Assembly (NCBI GenBank): GCA_017642935.1
Contig: JAEPOK010000001.1
Location: 248,001-312,000 of the forward strand
Source of the DNA: Hyphomicrobiales bacterium
GTDB taxonomy: Bacteria > Pseudomonadota > Alphaproteobacteria > Rhizobiales > MH13
Length of the DNA: 64,000 nt
Direction: 5' to 3'
The position numbers and the translations under genes are program-made. Below, piece after piece: positions 37,936 through 49,771 of the stretch. The notes under the pieces were generated by a model. The model was not told the DNA's origin. It saw nothing but the letters and a program-made list of their open reading frames with translations, and did not search any database. The number at the start of each line of letters is the position of its first letter. The first letter of the stretch is position 1.

Positions 37936-38697
37936 GTGACACGTCTTTTAGCCCTGCTCCCCTTGACCGCTGCGCTGCTTTTGGCGGCGTGCGATGATCA
38001 AAACGCCGACCAGGCGGAAGGGCCGGAGCTCAATGAATATGATTCGCCTGAGCCTGCTGCCCCCGCCCCAGAGGAAGAGGAGACGGCCGATGCGCCACCG
38101 ACCGATTTGACGCCTGCCGAAGAGGCTGTCGATATCGTTCAAGACGCGGCGGGTGCGTTGACCAATCTGGCCGCTGAACAACTCAATCAGGTGACTGATG
38201 GCCAGCCGCTCGATGAGGCGGCTTCGGAGCTTGCCAGCGATGTCGTGACCTCGCTTAGCGAGCAACTCGACAATGCCAGCGAGGGCCTGTCGCAAGTGGC
38301 GAGTGACTTGGCAGGTGCTGCCAGCGAGACGGCTGACGCTGTGCAAGATGGCACGCAGGATCTCGCCAGTGACGCTGCATCGGCTGCGGGTGATGCGGTC
38401 GACGCGACGCAGGATGCGACGCAGGAGTTGGCGGCTGCCGCCGACGAGGCGATGACAGCTGACGTTGATTGGCAAAGCGCCTTTTCGCCGGATGTTCCCT
38501 ATTACAACCTCTCCGAGGAGCCTGTGATGGCGTACACAGAACCCAACGGCTCGGAGGTCGCCGGAACGGTTGCGCCGGGCGGTGGCGGGTTTATCGAAAC
38601 CTGCAACGAGTCGCTGGATTGGTGTCTGGTGCCGTTCGGTGAAGACGGGGAAAGCGGTTGGGTCGATATGTCGGCCTTTGGCGGTGTCGCCAACTGA
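37936..38697 (+). CDS. Lipoprotein with amphipathic repeat region and SH3-like end
   Basis: 253 residues from the GTG at 37936, which has GGAGAAA eight bases upstream. The lipobox LLLAAC gives lipidation at C18 or nearby. Then comes an acidic Pro/Glu-rich linker, a region of about 110 residues of 11-mer-like helical repeats (ASDLAGAASETADAVQDG and similar), as in LEA or apolipoprotein-type sequences, and a C-terminal SH3-like domain (EPVMAYTEPNGSEVAGTVAPGG). It is probably attached to the inner or outer membrane, facing peptidoglycan. The repeats contain few basic residues and no Cys. Role unknown. Confidence 0.75.
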   Translation: MTRLLALLPLTAALLLAACDDQNADQAEGPELNEYDSPEPAAPAPEEEETADAPPTDLTPAEEAVDIVQDAAGALTNLAAEQLNQVTDGQPLDEAASELASDVVTSLSEQLDNASEGLSQVASDLAGAASETADAVQDGTQDLASDAASAAGDAVDATQDATQELAAAADEAMTADVDWQSAFSPDVPYYNLSEEPVMAYTEPNGSEVAGTVAPGGGGFIETCNESLDWCLVPFGEDGESGWVDMSAFGGVAN

Positions 38698-38716
38698 CCG
38701 CTAAAGGCCTTGCGTC

Positions 38717-39334
38717 ATGACGCTTGAAACCATGCTCGCGCTGATCGGGGCAACCGCTGTTTTGGTGGCGATCCCTGGTCCCAATCTGGCGCTTTTCATC
38801 GCCAACACACTAGCGCATGGCTATCGCGCTGGCGCCGTTACCGTGCTTGGAACGGCAAGTGGGATCGCGGTTCAGCTGAGCTTAGTTCTGGTTGGTCTGG
38901 CCGCACTGTTGGCGGTTGCTGCCTCGGCGCTGGTCTGGCTGAAATGGGCTGGCGTTGCCTACTTGGTTTATCTTGGGATCGTGAGCTGGCGGCGGGCTGA
39001 CGATGGCCTTGCCGCCCCCGAAGCGGTCAGCGCATCGAAAGCCAGGCTCTTCTTGCAGGGCCTGATGCTCTCCATCGTCAACCCGAAGACGCTGCTCTTC
39101 AACGTCGCGTTCATCCCACAGTTTGTGCGCGTGGAAGACGGCGCTAGCGGGCTATTGGTTCCGGCGCTGGTCTATCTGACGGTGATCCTGATCGGCGATC
39201 TGCTCTGGGTGGCGTTTGCAGGATCGGCGCGCCCGGCGATTATGCGGCTCGGCAAGCTGCGCCACAAACTCACAGGCGGGCTGTTCATGGCCTCGGGCAT
39301 TGGTTTGGCTCTGGCACGGGTGGAACGCGGCTGA
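38717..39334 (+). CDS. LysE/RhtB-family amino acid exporter
   Basis: 205 residues, about six membrane helices. The signature VAIPGPNLALFIANTLAHGYRAG at 15-37 and the second-half motif FLQGLMLSIVNPKTLLFNVAFIPQF are diagnostic. Members export amino acids such as homoserine, threonine or lysine. It follows the lipoprotein gene by 20 nt in the same direction and ends 8 nt before the convergent antiporter. Confidence 0.92.
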   Translation: MTLETMLALIGATAVLVAIPGPNLALFIANTLAHGYRAGAVTVLGTASGIAVQLSLVLVGLAALLAVAASALVWLKWAGVAYLVYLGIVSWRRADDGLAAPEAVSASKARLFLQGLMLSIVNPKTLLFNVAFIPQFVRVEDGASGLLVPALVYLTVILIGDLLWVAFAGSARPAIMRLGKLRHKLTGGLFMASGIGLALARVERG

Positions 39335-39341
39335 CCGGCGT

Positions 39342-40655
39342 TCACTTTGATCGCGTGCGGTAATCTGGGTCCTCGGCCCGATAAGGGTGGTCCGGCTCAT
39401 CTTCTTCCTCGGCGGGCAGCACAAATTTCGCCGCGAAGCCGTGCATGATGATCGACAGCAAAATGGTGATCGCCGCGACCCGCCAGATGGTTTCCATCTG
39501 CGTGAAGTCGGCATGGTTTTGGCCGTAGGCGATGTAGAACACCGTGCCCATGCCGCGGATGCCGAAAAAGGCCACCTTGAAGCGTTGAAGGTCTTCGCAA
39601 TGGGTGCCCAGCAACGACAGGAAGCCACTCGCCGGGCGCACAAAAAGCAGGATTACCAGCGCGAGAGCCACTTCTACCCAGGTGAGGCCGGCAAGGCCGC
39701 CCGAGGCGATAAACATGCCGAACCAAAGGAGCATCAATGCCAGGAGGATCGATTCCAACTGGTCGGCACCGTGGTGTACATATTTCTCGTAGCGCGACTT
39801 CTCCGTTCCTCGGCTGTTGGCGCGGCCGGCGCGCGCTGCAGCGAAGACGGCGAGAAACCCGTAGGCGTCGAAAGTTTCGGTGATGCCATAGGAGATCAGT
39901 GTTGCTGCCAGCACCACCAGCATTGCGTTCCAACCGCCGTGTGAGGCATCACCAAAACGGCTGTAGATGACCTTTGAGATCACATGACCAATGGCATGGC
40001 CGATGCACCAGCCGGCGATGACGCGGTAGAGAAGATCGTAGCCGAACCATCCCCAAATCCACTGCGGGAAGCCATCGCCTGCATAGGCGAAGGTTGCTGC
40101 CGCGATCGCTAGGTAGACGAAGGGGAAAGCAAGCCCGTCATTGAGACCGGCTTCTGCCGTGAGCGCCACCTCCATCGGTTTTTCCTTGCGGCCAGGTGGG
40201 CCAACCTGGACGGATCGAGCCAACACCGGATCAGTGGGGGCAAGGGCTGCGGCGAGAAGCATGGCACTCGGCCAATCAAGTCCGACGACCCAATGGCCGA
40301 GCAGGAAAACCGCCACGATCGTCAGCGGCATGGAAATCAACAAAAGCCTGAAGGTCGGATTCCAGTTTTTCCAGCTCTCGCGCGTGTCGATCGCGAGGCC
40401 AGCTCCGGCCAGTGAGATAATGACGATGAGTTCGGCCGCATGCTCCACCACTTTCGCCGAAAGGCCACCAGCATTGGGGTCGATCGCTGGGATGCCCGCA
40501 AACGCCAATGCGGCGCCGATCAGGACGTAAAAGAAGGGGATATTGGCCAGCCGGAACTGCGACAAGCCTGGCTGAAATGTCAGGCCCAAAAAAGCGAGGC
40601 CAGCCACCATATAGACGATGTCGCGCGGGTCGAGACTGAAAGGCACAAAGTCCAT
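39342..40655 (-). CDS. CPA1-type cation/proton antiporter
   Basis: 437 residues from the ATG at 40655. About 12 membrane helices; the core motif ALAPTDPVLARSVQVG contains the conserved TDP/Asp ion site, followed by LNDGLAFPFVYLA, both typical of NhaP/CPA1 Na+(K+)/H+ exchangers. The C terminus is short and charged with no RCK domain. It exports Na+ or K+ for protons at the inner membrane. Its promoter faces the sRNA terminator, so there is no shared transcript with the locus to the right. Confidence 0.9.
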   Translation of the reverse strand: MDFVPFSLDPRDIVYMVAGLAFLGLTFQPGLSQFRLANIPFFYVLIGAALAFAGIPAIDPNAGGLSAKVVEHAAELIVIISLAGAGLAIDTRESWKNWNPTFRLLLISMPLTIVAVFLLGHWVVGLDWPSAMLLAAALAPTDPVLARSVQVGPPGRKEKPMEVALTAEAGLNDGLAFPFVYLAIAAATFAYAGDGFPQWIWGWFGYDLLYRVIAGWCIGHAIGHVISKVIYSRFGDASHGGWNAMLVVLAATLISYGITETFDAYGFLAVFAAARAGRANSRGTEKSRYEKYVHHGADQLESILLALMLLWFGMFIASGGLAGLTWVEVALALVILLFVRPASGFLSLLGTHCEDLQRFKVAFFGIRGMGTVFYIAYGQNHADFTQMETIWRVAAITILLSIIMHGFAAKFVLPAEEEDEPDHPYRAEDPDYRTRSK

Positions 40656-40738
40656 GGACAATCGTAGGCACTGGATCCGAGAGGTGGCTTAACCCCTAAC
40701 GCCCAAGGCCCACATTGGTTGCACTGGATTCCAGCCAT

Positions 40739-40792
40739 AAAAAAACGCCGGGCGATCTGGTCACCATGAAGGTGTGATCAAGCCCGGCGTTT
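40739..40792 (-). terminator. Strong intrinsic terminator of the candidate sRNA
   Basis: Read on the minus strand: AACGCCGGGC, an inner helix (GATCAC...GGTGACC), then GCCCGGCGTT, directly followed by seven T. The outer 10-bp stem is exact. On the plus strand only TTT follows, so it works from the right. Confidence 0.85.
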
Positions 40793-40884
40793 GGAGTTGA
40801 GGACGACGCGTCCGAGGGGTGGAGCGTCGTCTCGAGGGGAACAGCGGTCGGCGCAGGGAGGGACGCGCCTTCATGACCGTGTTG
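40739..40884 (-). ncRNA. Candidate AbcR-like trans-acting small RNA
   Basis: A transcript of about 146 nt is predicted on the minus strand from a sigma-70-type promoter to an intrinsic terminator. It would fold into: hairpin 1 GGCGC/GCGCC (40850-40869) with loop GUCCCUCCCU; a single-stranded UUCCCCUC stretch; hairpin 2 GACGACGC/GCGUCGUC (40802-40831) with a C-rich loop CACCCCUC; then the terminator. C/U-rich loops of this kind pair with Shine-Dalgarno sequences. Position beside a VtlR/LsrB homologue is how abcR2 lies in Brucella abortus. No sequence alignment to AbcR was done. The 5' end is an estimate (about 7 nt from the -10 box). A 36-codon ORF starting at 40874 overlaps it but has no ribosome binding site. 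Confidence 0.55.
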
Positions 40885-40890
40885 GAAAGA

Positions 40891-40918
40891 TATCTAAGCG
40901 ATTGCTGCCGAACCGCAA
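40891..40918 (-). promoter_or_regulatory. Predicted promoter of the sRNA
   Basis: Minus strand: TTGCGG (40918-40913) and TAGATA (40896-40891) with a 16-nt spacer, a reasonable sigma-70 (RpoD) match. Start of transcription expected near 40884. Confidence 0.5.
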
Positions 40919-40932
40919 TAAACAAGCTGGCA

Positions 40933-40963
40933 TGTCAGTTATGCATCCAGCGCATGACTGACA
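40933..40963. promoter_or_regulatory. Dyad about 64 nt upstream of the sRNA start, possible VtlR/LsrB site
   Basis: TGTCAGT, T, ATGC, seven bases, GCAT, G, ACTGACA: 7+4 bp exact symmetry with a mismatch. Its centre (40948) is about 64 nt before the predicted transcription start, where LysR activators bind their primary site. The gene for a LysR activator is 216 nt further up. It could instead be a hairpin in the end of the vtlR transcript. Confidence 0.45.
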
Positions 40964-41178
40964 CATAGAATCCACAATTTCGCATAGCCCGCTGAAAACA
41001 TTGCGGAAAAACCTCCACTTCATGTGCAGTGTTATACGTAAATGCCCTCATCCTCCTGTCGAGAGTCCAGCGCATTGGAGCGAGAGAAACTCGTCTCTAA
41101 CGGCTTGAACCAGACGGAAAAGCATCGCGAAAGTTCGGCTTCAGAATCAAGATGGTCAAGAGCCTGCCCGGGGCGGCG

Positions 41179-42120
41179 TCAATAGTTCCAGCGGCGTGCG
41201 TTCGCCAGTAGGAAGTCGCGGAACACCATGACCCGTGCCGAGTTGCGCATCTCTTCGGGGTAGACGAAATAGGTGTCGAAGAAGGGCAGGGTTTCGCCCT
41301 CCAATTCAATTGGCACCAGGTTCTTGTCGTCCTCGACGATGTAGTCGGGCAGCATGGCGATACCAACGCCGCGCAAGCAGGCTTTGCGCAAGCCATAGAC
41401 ATTGGTGATGCGCACGTGCGCGCGGCGAGGGTTGTCTTCGTCGCGGCCGGCATTCTCCAAAAAGTTGATGTTCCGGAGATAGGGCGGCGCGGGGTAGCCG
41501 TAGCTGAGGATCACATGGTTATCGAGCTCTTCGACGGTTGTCGGCTGGCCGTGCCGCTTGATGTATTCCGGCGCGGCGTAGACGTGGAAATGCACGGTGA
41601 AGAGACGCCGCTGCACAAGGTCAGGCTGTGTCGGTTGGCGCAGCCGGATGGCCACGTCGGCCTCGCGCATCGACAGATCGAGCTCATCATCGTTGAGAAT
41701 GAGTTCCAGCTGGATGCCGGGATAGAGCTCGCGAAAATCTTGCAGACGCGCCGTCAGCCAGGTCGAGCCGAGACCAACTGTGGTCGTGACGCGTAGCGTG
41801 CCGGTCGGTTGGTTCTTGGAGTCCGACAGACGAGTGCGAACGCGGTCAAGCTTCTGCAGAACCTCATGGGCGGTGCGATAGAGCAGCTCGCCTTGTTCGG
41901 TCAGCACCAGGCCGCGCGCGTGGCGGTGGAAGAGTTTGACGTTGAGGTCGGCTTCAAGCGCCGAAACCTGGCGGCTAACCGCTGACTGGCTCATGTGCAG
42001 CCCGTCGCCGGCGTGAGTGAAAGAACCGGCTTCAGCGGCGGCGTGAAAGATGCGCAGCTTGTCCCAATCCATCACCGCAGCGGTGTCGTCATGGACGATG
42101 ATGCGGCCGGAGTTGGGCAT
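41179..42120 (-). CDS. vtlR: LysR-family regulator, VtlR/LsrB type
   Basis: 313 residues; the conserved core starts at the internal Met of MDWDKLRIFHAAAEAGSF (from 42072), and the 16 residues before it are variable. The helix-turn-helix (FTHAGDGLHMSQSAVSRQVSALE) and the effector domain (RVTTTVGLGSTWLT, DVAIRLRQPTQPDLVQRRLFTVHFHVYA) look very like Brucella VtlR and Sinorhizobium LsrB as I recall them. Known: VtlR is needed for abcR2 expression and virulence in B. abortus; LsrB is tied to redox stress in rhizobia. The neighbour trxB, 82 nt upstream on the same strand, also fits. A candidate AbcR-like sRNA lies downstream. Confidence 0.9.
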   Translation of the reverse strand: MPNSGRIIVHDDTAAVMDWDKLRIFHAAAEAGSFTHAGDGLHMSQSAVSRQVSALEADLNVKLFHRHARGLVLTEQGELLYRTAHEVLQKLDRVRTRLSDSKNQPTGTLRVTTTVGLGSTWLTARLQDFRELYPGIQLELILNDDELDLSMREADVAIRLRQPTQPDLVQRRLFTVHFHVYAAPEYIKRHGQPTTVEELDNHVILSYGYPAPPYLRNINFLENAGRDEDNPRRAHVRITNVYGLRKACLRGVGIAMLPDYIVEDDKNLVPIELEGETLPFFDTYFVYPEEMRNSARVMVFRDFLLANARRWNY

Positions 42121-42202
42121 GGGTCGTTTCCTCTCAAGGCTTGCTCACAGTGACCCCTAAGCAGCGCCTCGGCAAAACCCGATGCGGTGGCTTAAGGCGC
42201 GG

Positions 42203-43171
42203 CTATTCCGCGGCCTGCTGCAAACTTTCATGTTCTGCGAGATATTTTTCCGCTTCCAGGGCAGCCATACAGCCAAGCCCGGCTGCCGTCACGGCCTGGC
42301 GATAAATATCGTCGGTCACGTCACCGGCGGCGAAGATGCCGGGCACGCTCGTGGCGGTGCTGTCGGGCGCGGTCCAGAGGTAGCCATTGTCCTTTTGCTT
42401 CAGCTTGCCTTCAAACAAGCTGACAGCCGGCGCATGGCCGATGGCGATGAAAACACCGTCGGTCGGATGATCCATGGTCTCGCCGGAGACGGTGTCTTTC
42501 AGGTGCAGATGCGTGACATGGGCCGGGAAGCCGGTTTCTCCGCGAATCTCTTCAACCTGCTTGTTCCAAAGCACCTTGATCTTAGGGTGCTTGAGAAGGC
42601 GATCTTGAAGGATTTTTTCTGCACGCAGTTCGTCGCGGCGATGGATGAGCGTGACCTCATTGCAGAGGTTGGCAAGATAGAGCGCTTCTTCGACGGCGGT
42701 GTTGCCGCCACCAACGACAGCGGCATTCTTGCCGCGGTAAAAGAACCCGTCGCATGTCGCGCAGGCTGACACGCCGCCGCCCATGAAGGTCTGCTCGGAC
42801 GGCAGGCCGAGCCATTTGGCCTGCGCGCCGGTGGCAATCACGATCGAGTCGGCGGTGTAGATCGTGCCGCTGTCGCTCTTACAAACGAAGGGGCGCTGCG
42901 TCGTATCGACATCGGTGATGATGTCTTGAACGAATTGCGTGCCGACATGTTCGGCCTGCGCCTTCATCTGTTCCATGAGCCAAGGGCCCTGAATGACATC
43001 GGCAAAGCCTGGGTAGTTTTCCACATCGGTGGTGATGGTGAGCTGGCCGCCAGTTTGGAGACCGGAGACGAGGACCGGTTCGAGCATCGCGCGGGCGGCA
43101 TAGATCGCGGCGGTGTAGCCAGCGGGGCCGGACCCGATGATGAGAACTTTGGTGTGAAGCGTCTGCGACAT
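42203..43171 (-). CDS. trxB: Thioredoxin reductase
   Basis: 322 residues. FAD-binding GSGPAGYTAAIYAARA (13-28), redox-active CATC in GVSACATCDGFF, NADP-binding GGGNTAVEEALYL and the C-terminal FAD motif GIFAAGDVTD. It reduces thioredoxin with NADPH in the cytoplasm. vtlR follows it on the same strand; lrp and trxB neighbourhoods recur in rhizobia. The gap to the ELM1-like gene (43172-43335) is short and has no gene. Confidence 0.97.
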   Translation of the reverse strand: MSQTLHTKVLIIGSGPAGYTAAIYAARAMLEPVLVSGLQTGGQLTITTDVENYPGFADVIQGPWLMEQMKAQAEHVGTQFVQDIITDVDTTQRPFVCKSDSGTIYTADSIVIATGAQAKWLGLPSEQTFMGGGVSACATCDGFFYRGKNAAVVGGGNTAVEEALYLANLCNEVTLIHRRDELRAEKILQDRLLKHPKIKVLWNKQVEEIRGETGFPAHVTHLHLKDTVSGETMDHPTDGVFIAIGHAPAVSLFEGKLKQKDNGYLWTAPDSTATSVPGIFAAGDVTDDIYRQAVTAAGLGCMAALEAEKYLAEHESLQQAAE

Positions 43172-43335
43172 GAGCGTGAGCCTTGCGGTCGGATTAAGTG
43201 CGCGGCACGGACTTGGTAGAGCAGTTTCTGGCCAGCGCGTTTCTAGCGCAAAAGATAGGCACGGTTGAGCCGGCTGCCAAGCGTTGGGACCAGCCGGTCA
43301 CCGGGTCGTGATGGCTTATCCCCGGCTAAGGCGGG

Positions 43336-44310
43336 TCAGTGCCGCTCTTTCAGTCGTGCTCGGATGGCATCGGCGATCAAAGGCGTGGCGTCGATGGAGG
43401 GTTGTTCGTGCGCGAAATCGGCTGGTCCTGGGGCAGTGATGGCGCCGTCGCGTTCCATCGTATCGAGGAAGCGGATGAACTTTTTCGGCAAGCCTGCCGG
43501 ACGAAAGACCATGATGTGTTTGCCGGTGGACAGGGCTTCGGAGACCATGTTGTGGCTGTCGCCGGTCACCAAAAACGCATCGCACGCGCCGAGCATGCCG
43601 GTGTAGGGGTTCTCACCCGTGCCATCCCAAACCCAAGTGTGGGGGTGGATCGCGCTGAGGCCCTCGGTAAGCGCTGATGGGGTGCGGCGCGATGGCGTGA
43701 TGAGAACGCTGCCGGCGCCTTCGCTGGCTGTTCGTAACGCGTCCATCAGACGGTCTATAGTGGCTTGTTCATAGGTGACGCCCTTGCTCGCGCCACCAAG
43801 GAGAACGCCGAGCCAGGGGCGCGGATAGCGCGTGAGCTGCGCCCGCAGATTGCTTGCAGCCTTTGCCCGGCGTGCAGCGGTGTGGCCATGAGGCCCGGTC
43901 GCGGTGGTGATGACGTTCGGACCGCGCAATTTGTCGTGCTCAGGCACCCAAATGACGTCTGCCACGCCAGCGCCCGTGCGCGGGTCTTTGAGAAACACCG
44001 TCAGCGTCGCATCGCCCCAGGGCTTTTTGATGGCTTTCAGATAAGGCGCGGCGCGCCGCCCGGAGGCGAGCACCACATTCGGCGGTGTCAGGATTTCGGC
44101 CAAGGCCGCGTTGAAGGCACTGTCGCCTGCCGATGAACCAAACATGGCCGCCAGTGTGCTTGGCTTCACGGTGATTTCCTTAGCGGTCGCACCAAGCGCC
44201 TCGGCGACGCCGCGGCATTGAGCAAGATCACCCATTTTGCCGTCGGTCACAATGAGCACCCGCAGCCTCCCGGAGGTGCTCGCAATTTTGTCTGCTCGAA
44301 ATTCAGCCAT
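43336..44310 (-). CDS. ELM1-like (DUF1022) GT-B-fold protein
   Basis: 324 residues from the ATG at 44310; the upstream frame to 44385 has no good start. RVLIVTDGKMGDLAQCRGVAEALG, LASGRRAAPYLKAIK, VLLGGASKG, and TGDSHNMVSEALSTGKHIMVF are the conserved blocks of the mitochondrial-fission-ELM1 family. The fold resembles GT-B glycosyltransferases such as MurG. The biochemical role in bacteria is unknown. It is divergent from lrp with about 110 nt between. Confidence 0.88.
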   Translation of the reverse strand: MAEFRADKIASTSGRLRVLIVTDGKMGDLAQCRGVAEALGATAKEITVKPSTLAAMFGSSAGDSAFNAALAEILTPPNVVLASGRRAAPYLKAIKKPWGDATLTVFLKDPRTGAGVADVIWVPEHDKLRGPNVITTATGPHGHTAARRAKAASNLRAQLTRYPRPWLGVLLGGASKGVTYEQATIDRLMDALRTASEGAGSVLITPSRRTPSALTEGLSAIHPHTWVWDGTGENPYTGMLGACDAFLVTGDSHNMVSEALSTGKHIMVFRPAGLPKKFIRFLDTMERDGAITAPGPADFAHEQPSIDATPLIADAIRARLKERH

Positions 44311-44423
44311 TTGCTCTGCTTGAAAGCCTGCCTTGAAGCTGTCAATCAAAGACTTGCGCAACAATGTTGCGCCAGCGGCATGCAAAATGACCGCGACTCG
44401 AGAAATGGCAAACGGGCCCGGTG

Positions 44424-44891
44424 ATGAAGGCGCTTCTGGACGATATCGACTGGCACATTCTCACTGAGCTTCAGGGCGACGGGCGGATGACCAATGTCGA
44501 ATTGGCGCGCCGCGTTGGAATTTCAGCGCCGCCTTGCCTTCGACGGGTGCGTGCGCTGGAAGAGGCTGGCCTCATCCGTGGCTATCGCGCGCTGCTGGAT
44601 GAAAAGGCGCTCGGCTACGACGTGGTCGCCTACGCCATGGTTGGGCTGGTCAATCAGTCCGAGAGCGATCTGGTGGCCTTTGAGGCGCGGGTTGCGAGTT
44701 GGTCGATGGTGCGCGAGTGCTATGCGATCTCAGGAGACGTGGACTTTATCCTGAAATGCGTGGCGCAGGATTTTTCCGCTTTCCAAGCCTTCATCATCGA
44801 AGAGCTGACCAAAGCGGACAACGTCTCGACTGTGCGCACCGCTTTGACCCTTCGCCGGGTGAAGGATGCCGGTGTCGCGCCGATCGGATGA
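44424..44891 (+). CDS. lrp: Lrp/AsnC-family transcriptional regulator
   Basis: 155 residues from the ATG at 44424 (a GTG lies directly before). The helix-turn-helix DWHILTELQGDGRMTNVELARRVGISAPPCLRRVRALEEAG is followed by an AsnC-type ligand domain (CYAISGDVDFILKCVAQDFSAFQAFI). Such octamers sense amino acids. Its place near trxB is shared with other Rhizobiales. The target could be the divergent ELM1-like gene or distant operons. Confidence 0.92.
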   Translation: MKALLDDIDWHILTELQGDGRMTNVELARRVGISAPPCLRRVRALEEAGLIRGYRALLDEKALGYDVVAYAMVGLVNQSESDLVAFEARVASWSMVRECYAISGDVDFILKCVAQDFSAFQAFIIEELTKADNVSTVRTALTLRRVKDAGVAPIG

Positions 44892-44895
44892 CGGC

Positions 44896-45267
44896 TTAGA
44901 CGTGTTGGTCGACGAGGATCGGATTGCCGTCCGGATCGATCACGACGAAGCTTCCTGGGCCGCTGCTTGATTCATCAACTTCTGATTCAAGTTGAAGGCC
45001 TTTGGCTTTCAAAGCTGCCTGTATCTCTCTGACATCCTTGAAGTTCTCAAGGTTCTTGGCATCCTGGTTCCAGCCGGGATTGAAGGTCAGCATCGGTTTG
45101 TCGAACATACCTTGGAATAGGCCGATTATGGTGTCGCCGTTTTTCAGGATCATCCAGCCTTGGTCGGAATAGTCGCCCATGGTGGTGAACCCAAGCGCCT
45201 CATAGAAGACCTTGGATTTGGCCAGATCTTTGACTGGCAAGCTGATGGAAAAAGCGCCAAGTTCCAT
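44896..45267 (-). CDS. VOC-superfamily (glyoxalase-like) protein
   Basis: 123 residues from the ATG at 45267, preceded by AAGGAAA. ISLPVKDLAKSKVFYEALGF and [17 protein letters not shown] mark the two beta-alpha-beta-beta-beta halves of the vicinal-oxygen-chelate fold. Metal ligands are not complete: the usual first His is replaced. It could be a resistance or dioxygenase-like protein. It is convergent with lrp, 4 nt apart. Confidence 0.85.
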   Translation of the reverse strand: MELGAFSISLPVKDLAKSKVFYEALGFTTMGDYSDQGWMILKNGDTIIGLFQGMFDKPMLTFNPGWNQDAKNLENFKDVREIQAALKAKGLQLESEVDESSSGPGSFVVIDPDGNPILVDQHV

Positions 45268-45381
45268 GGTTGGGTTTCCTTGTTGAGGTACTCGGCCATG
45301 CATTCTGGAATACATGTGCCGGTGGTCGATCCAGTTCGGACGCGGTTACGAGGGCGCAAAGACTAGAAGGCGGATTGTCCA

Positions 45382-45801
45382 GTGCCAATGCCACAAGCCT
45401 ATCAACGCGCAGGTCAGGAGTATGACCGGTTGCTGGCTGAGCTTTGCGACAACCTGAACCTGGCAACGCGCAATCAGGCCTATACGGTTCTACAAGCGGT
45501 CCAGGTGGTTTTTCGTCGTCTGCTTTCGCCGACCGACGCGCTTCGTTTTGCCGGCCTGTTGCCAGCGGTTGCCAGGGCCATCTTCGTCGTGGATTGGAAG
45601 CCAAATGAGCACCGAAGCGACTTCGGATCGGAGGACGACCTCTACGAAGAGGTACGTGCCGTGCGCCGGAACCATAATTTTGCTGAGAGGAACGCCATTG
45701 GCGGAGTCACGCAGGTACTGCGCCGCCATATGAACCCGGTGGAGCTTGAGACGTTTCTGACTGATGCGCCTAACGGTGCGCGGCGTTATTGGTCTGGCTA
45801 A
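45382..45801 (+). CDS. DUF2267-family protein
   Basis: 139 residues from the GTG at 45382 (an ATG follows two codons later). The DUF2267 pattern: AYTVLQAVQVVFRRLLSPTDALRFAGLLPAVARAIFVVDW, then VRRNHNF and VTQVLRRHMNPVELETFLTDAP. All-helical, cytoplasmic, unknown function; family members often occur with stress genes. It is single and convergent with greA. Confidence 0.88.
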   Translation: MPMPQAYQRAGQEYDRLLAELCDNLNLATRNQAYTVLQAVQVVFRRLLSPTDALRFAGLLPAVARAIFVVDWKPNEHRSDFGSEDDLYEEVRAVRRNHNFAERNAIGGVTQVLRRHMNPVELETFLTDAPNGARRYWSG

Positions 45802-45843
45802 TCAGACTGCTGCAGTTGCGCCGAGCGGAACCCGGTACCGGTG

Positions 45844-46317
45844 TTACCCGTAGCTGATCTTCAAGATCTCGAAGGCGCGTTTGCCGCCAGGCGCTGCCAC
45901 TTCGACACTGTCGCCAACCTTCTTGTTGATCAGCGCGCGGGCAATCGGTGAGGACAGCGAGATCTTGTTCTGTTTGATGTCCGCCTCAACGTCACCGACG
46001 ATGATGTAGGTTTTTTCCTCGTCGGTTTCTTCATCGACGATCAAAACCTTGGCGGAAAACTTCACCGTGTCGCCGGACATTTTTGCCGGATCGATAACGT
46101 CGGCGCGCGCAATGACGCTCTCAAGTTCGTTGACGCGGCCTTCATTCAGGCTCTGCTGCTCTTTGGCGGCGTGATATTCGGCATTCTCGGACAGGTCACC
46201 ATGGGCGCGTGCCTCGGCGATCGCAGCGATAATGCGCGGGCGATCCTCAGCCTGACGGCGCTGAAGCTCCTCCTTCAGGGCTTCATACCCGGCAATGGTC
46301 ATCGGAACCTTTTCCAT
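45844..46317 (-). CDS. greA: Transcription elongation factor GreA
   Basis: 157 residues. The N-terminal coiled coil ([46 protein letters not shown]) has the acidic DLSENAEY tip needed to trigger cleavage of backtracked RNA in RNA polymerase. The C-terminal FKBP-like domain ends FEILKISYG. It lies 89 nt after carB on the same strand, a common order in Rhizobiales. Confidence 0.97.
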   Translation of the reverse strand: MEKVPMTIAGYEALKEELQRRQAEDRPRIIAAIAEARAHGDLSENAEYHAAKEQQSLNEGRVNELESVIARADVIDPAKMSGDTVKFSAKVLIVDEETDEEKTYIIVGDVEADIKQNKISLSSPIARALINKKVGDSVEVAAPGGKRAFEILKISYG

Positions 46318-46405
46318 GGGTCCTATCCTTCAAAACGATTGCGTGCGGCGAGAAGGCTCGCCGCCCAAGAGTGATTGGCTGCTTTTTGAGAAAATAAGCG
46401 GCCGC

Positions 46406-49771
<3,366 letters not shown>

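Noticed and set aside
40764-40874. A 36-codon frame inside the candidate sRNA
   Set aside because: It has no ribosome binding site, and its bases form the hairpins; a noncoding role fits better, though a dual-function RNA is not excluded.
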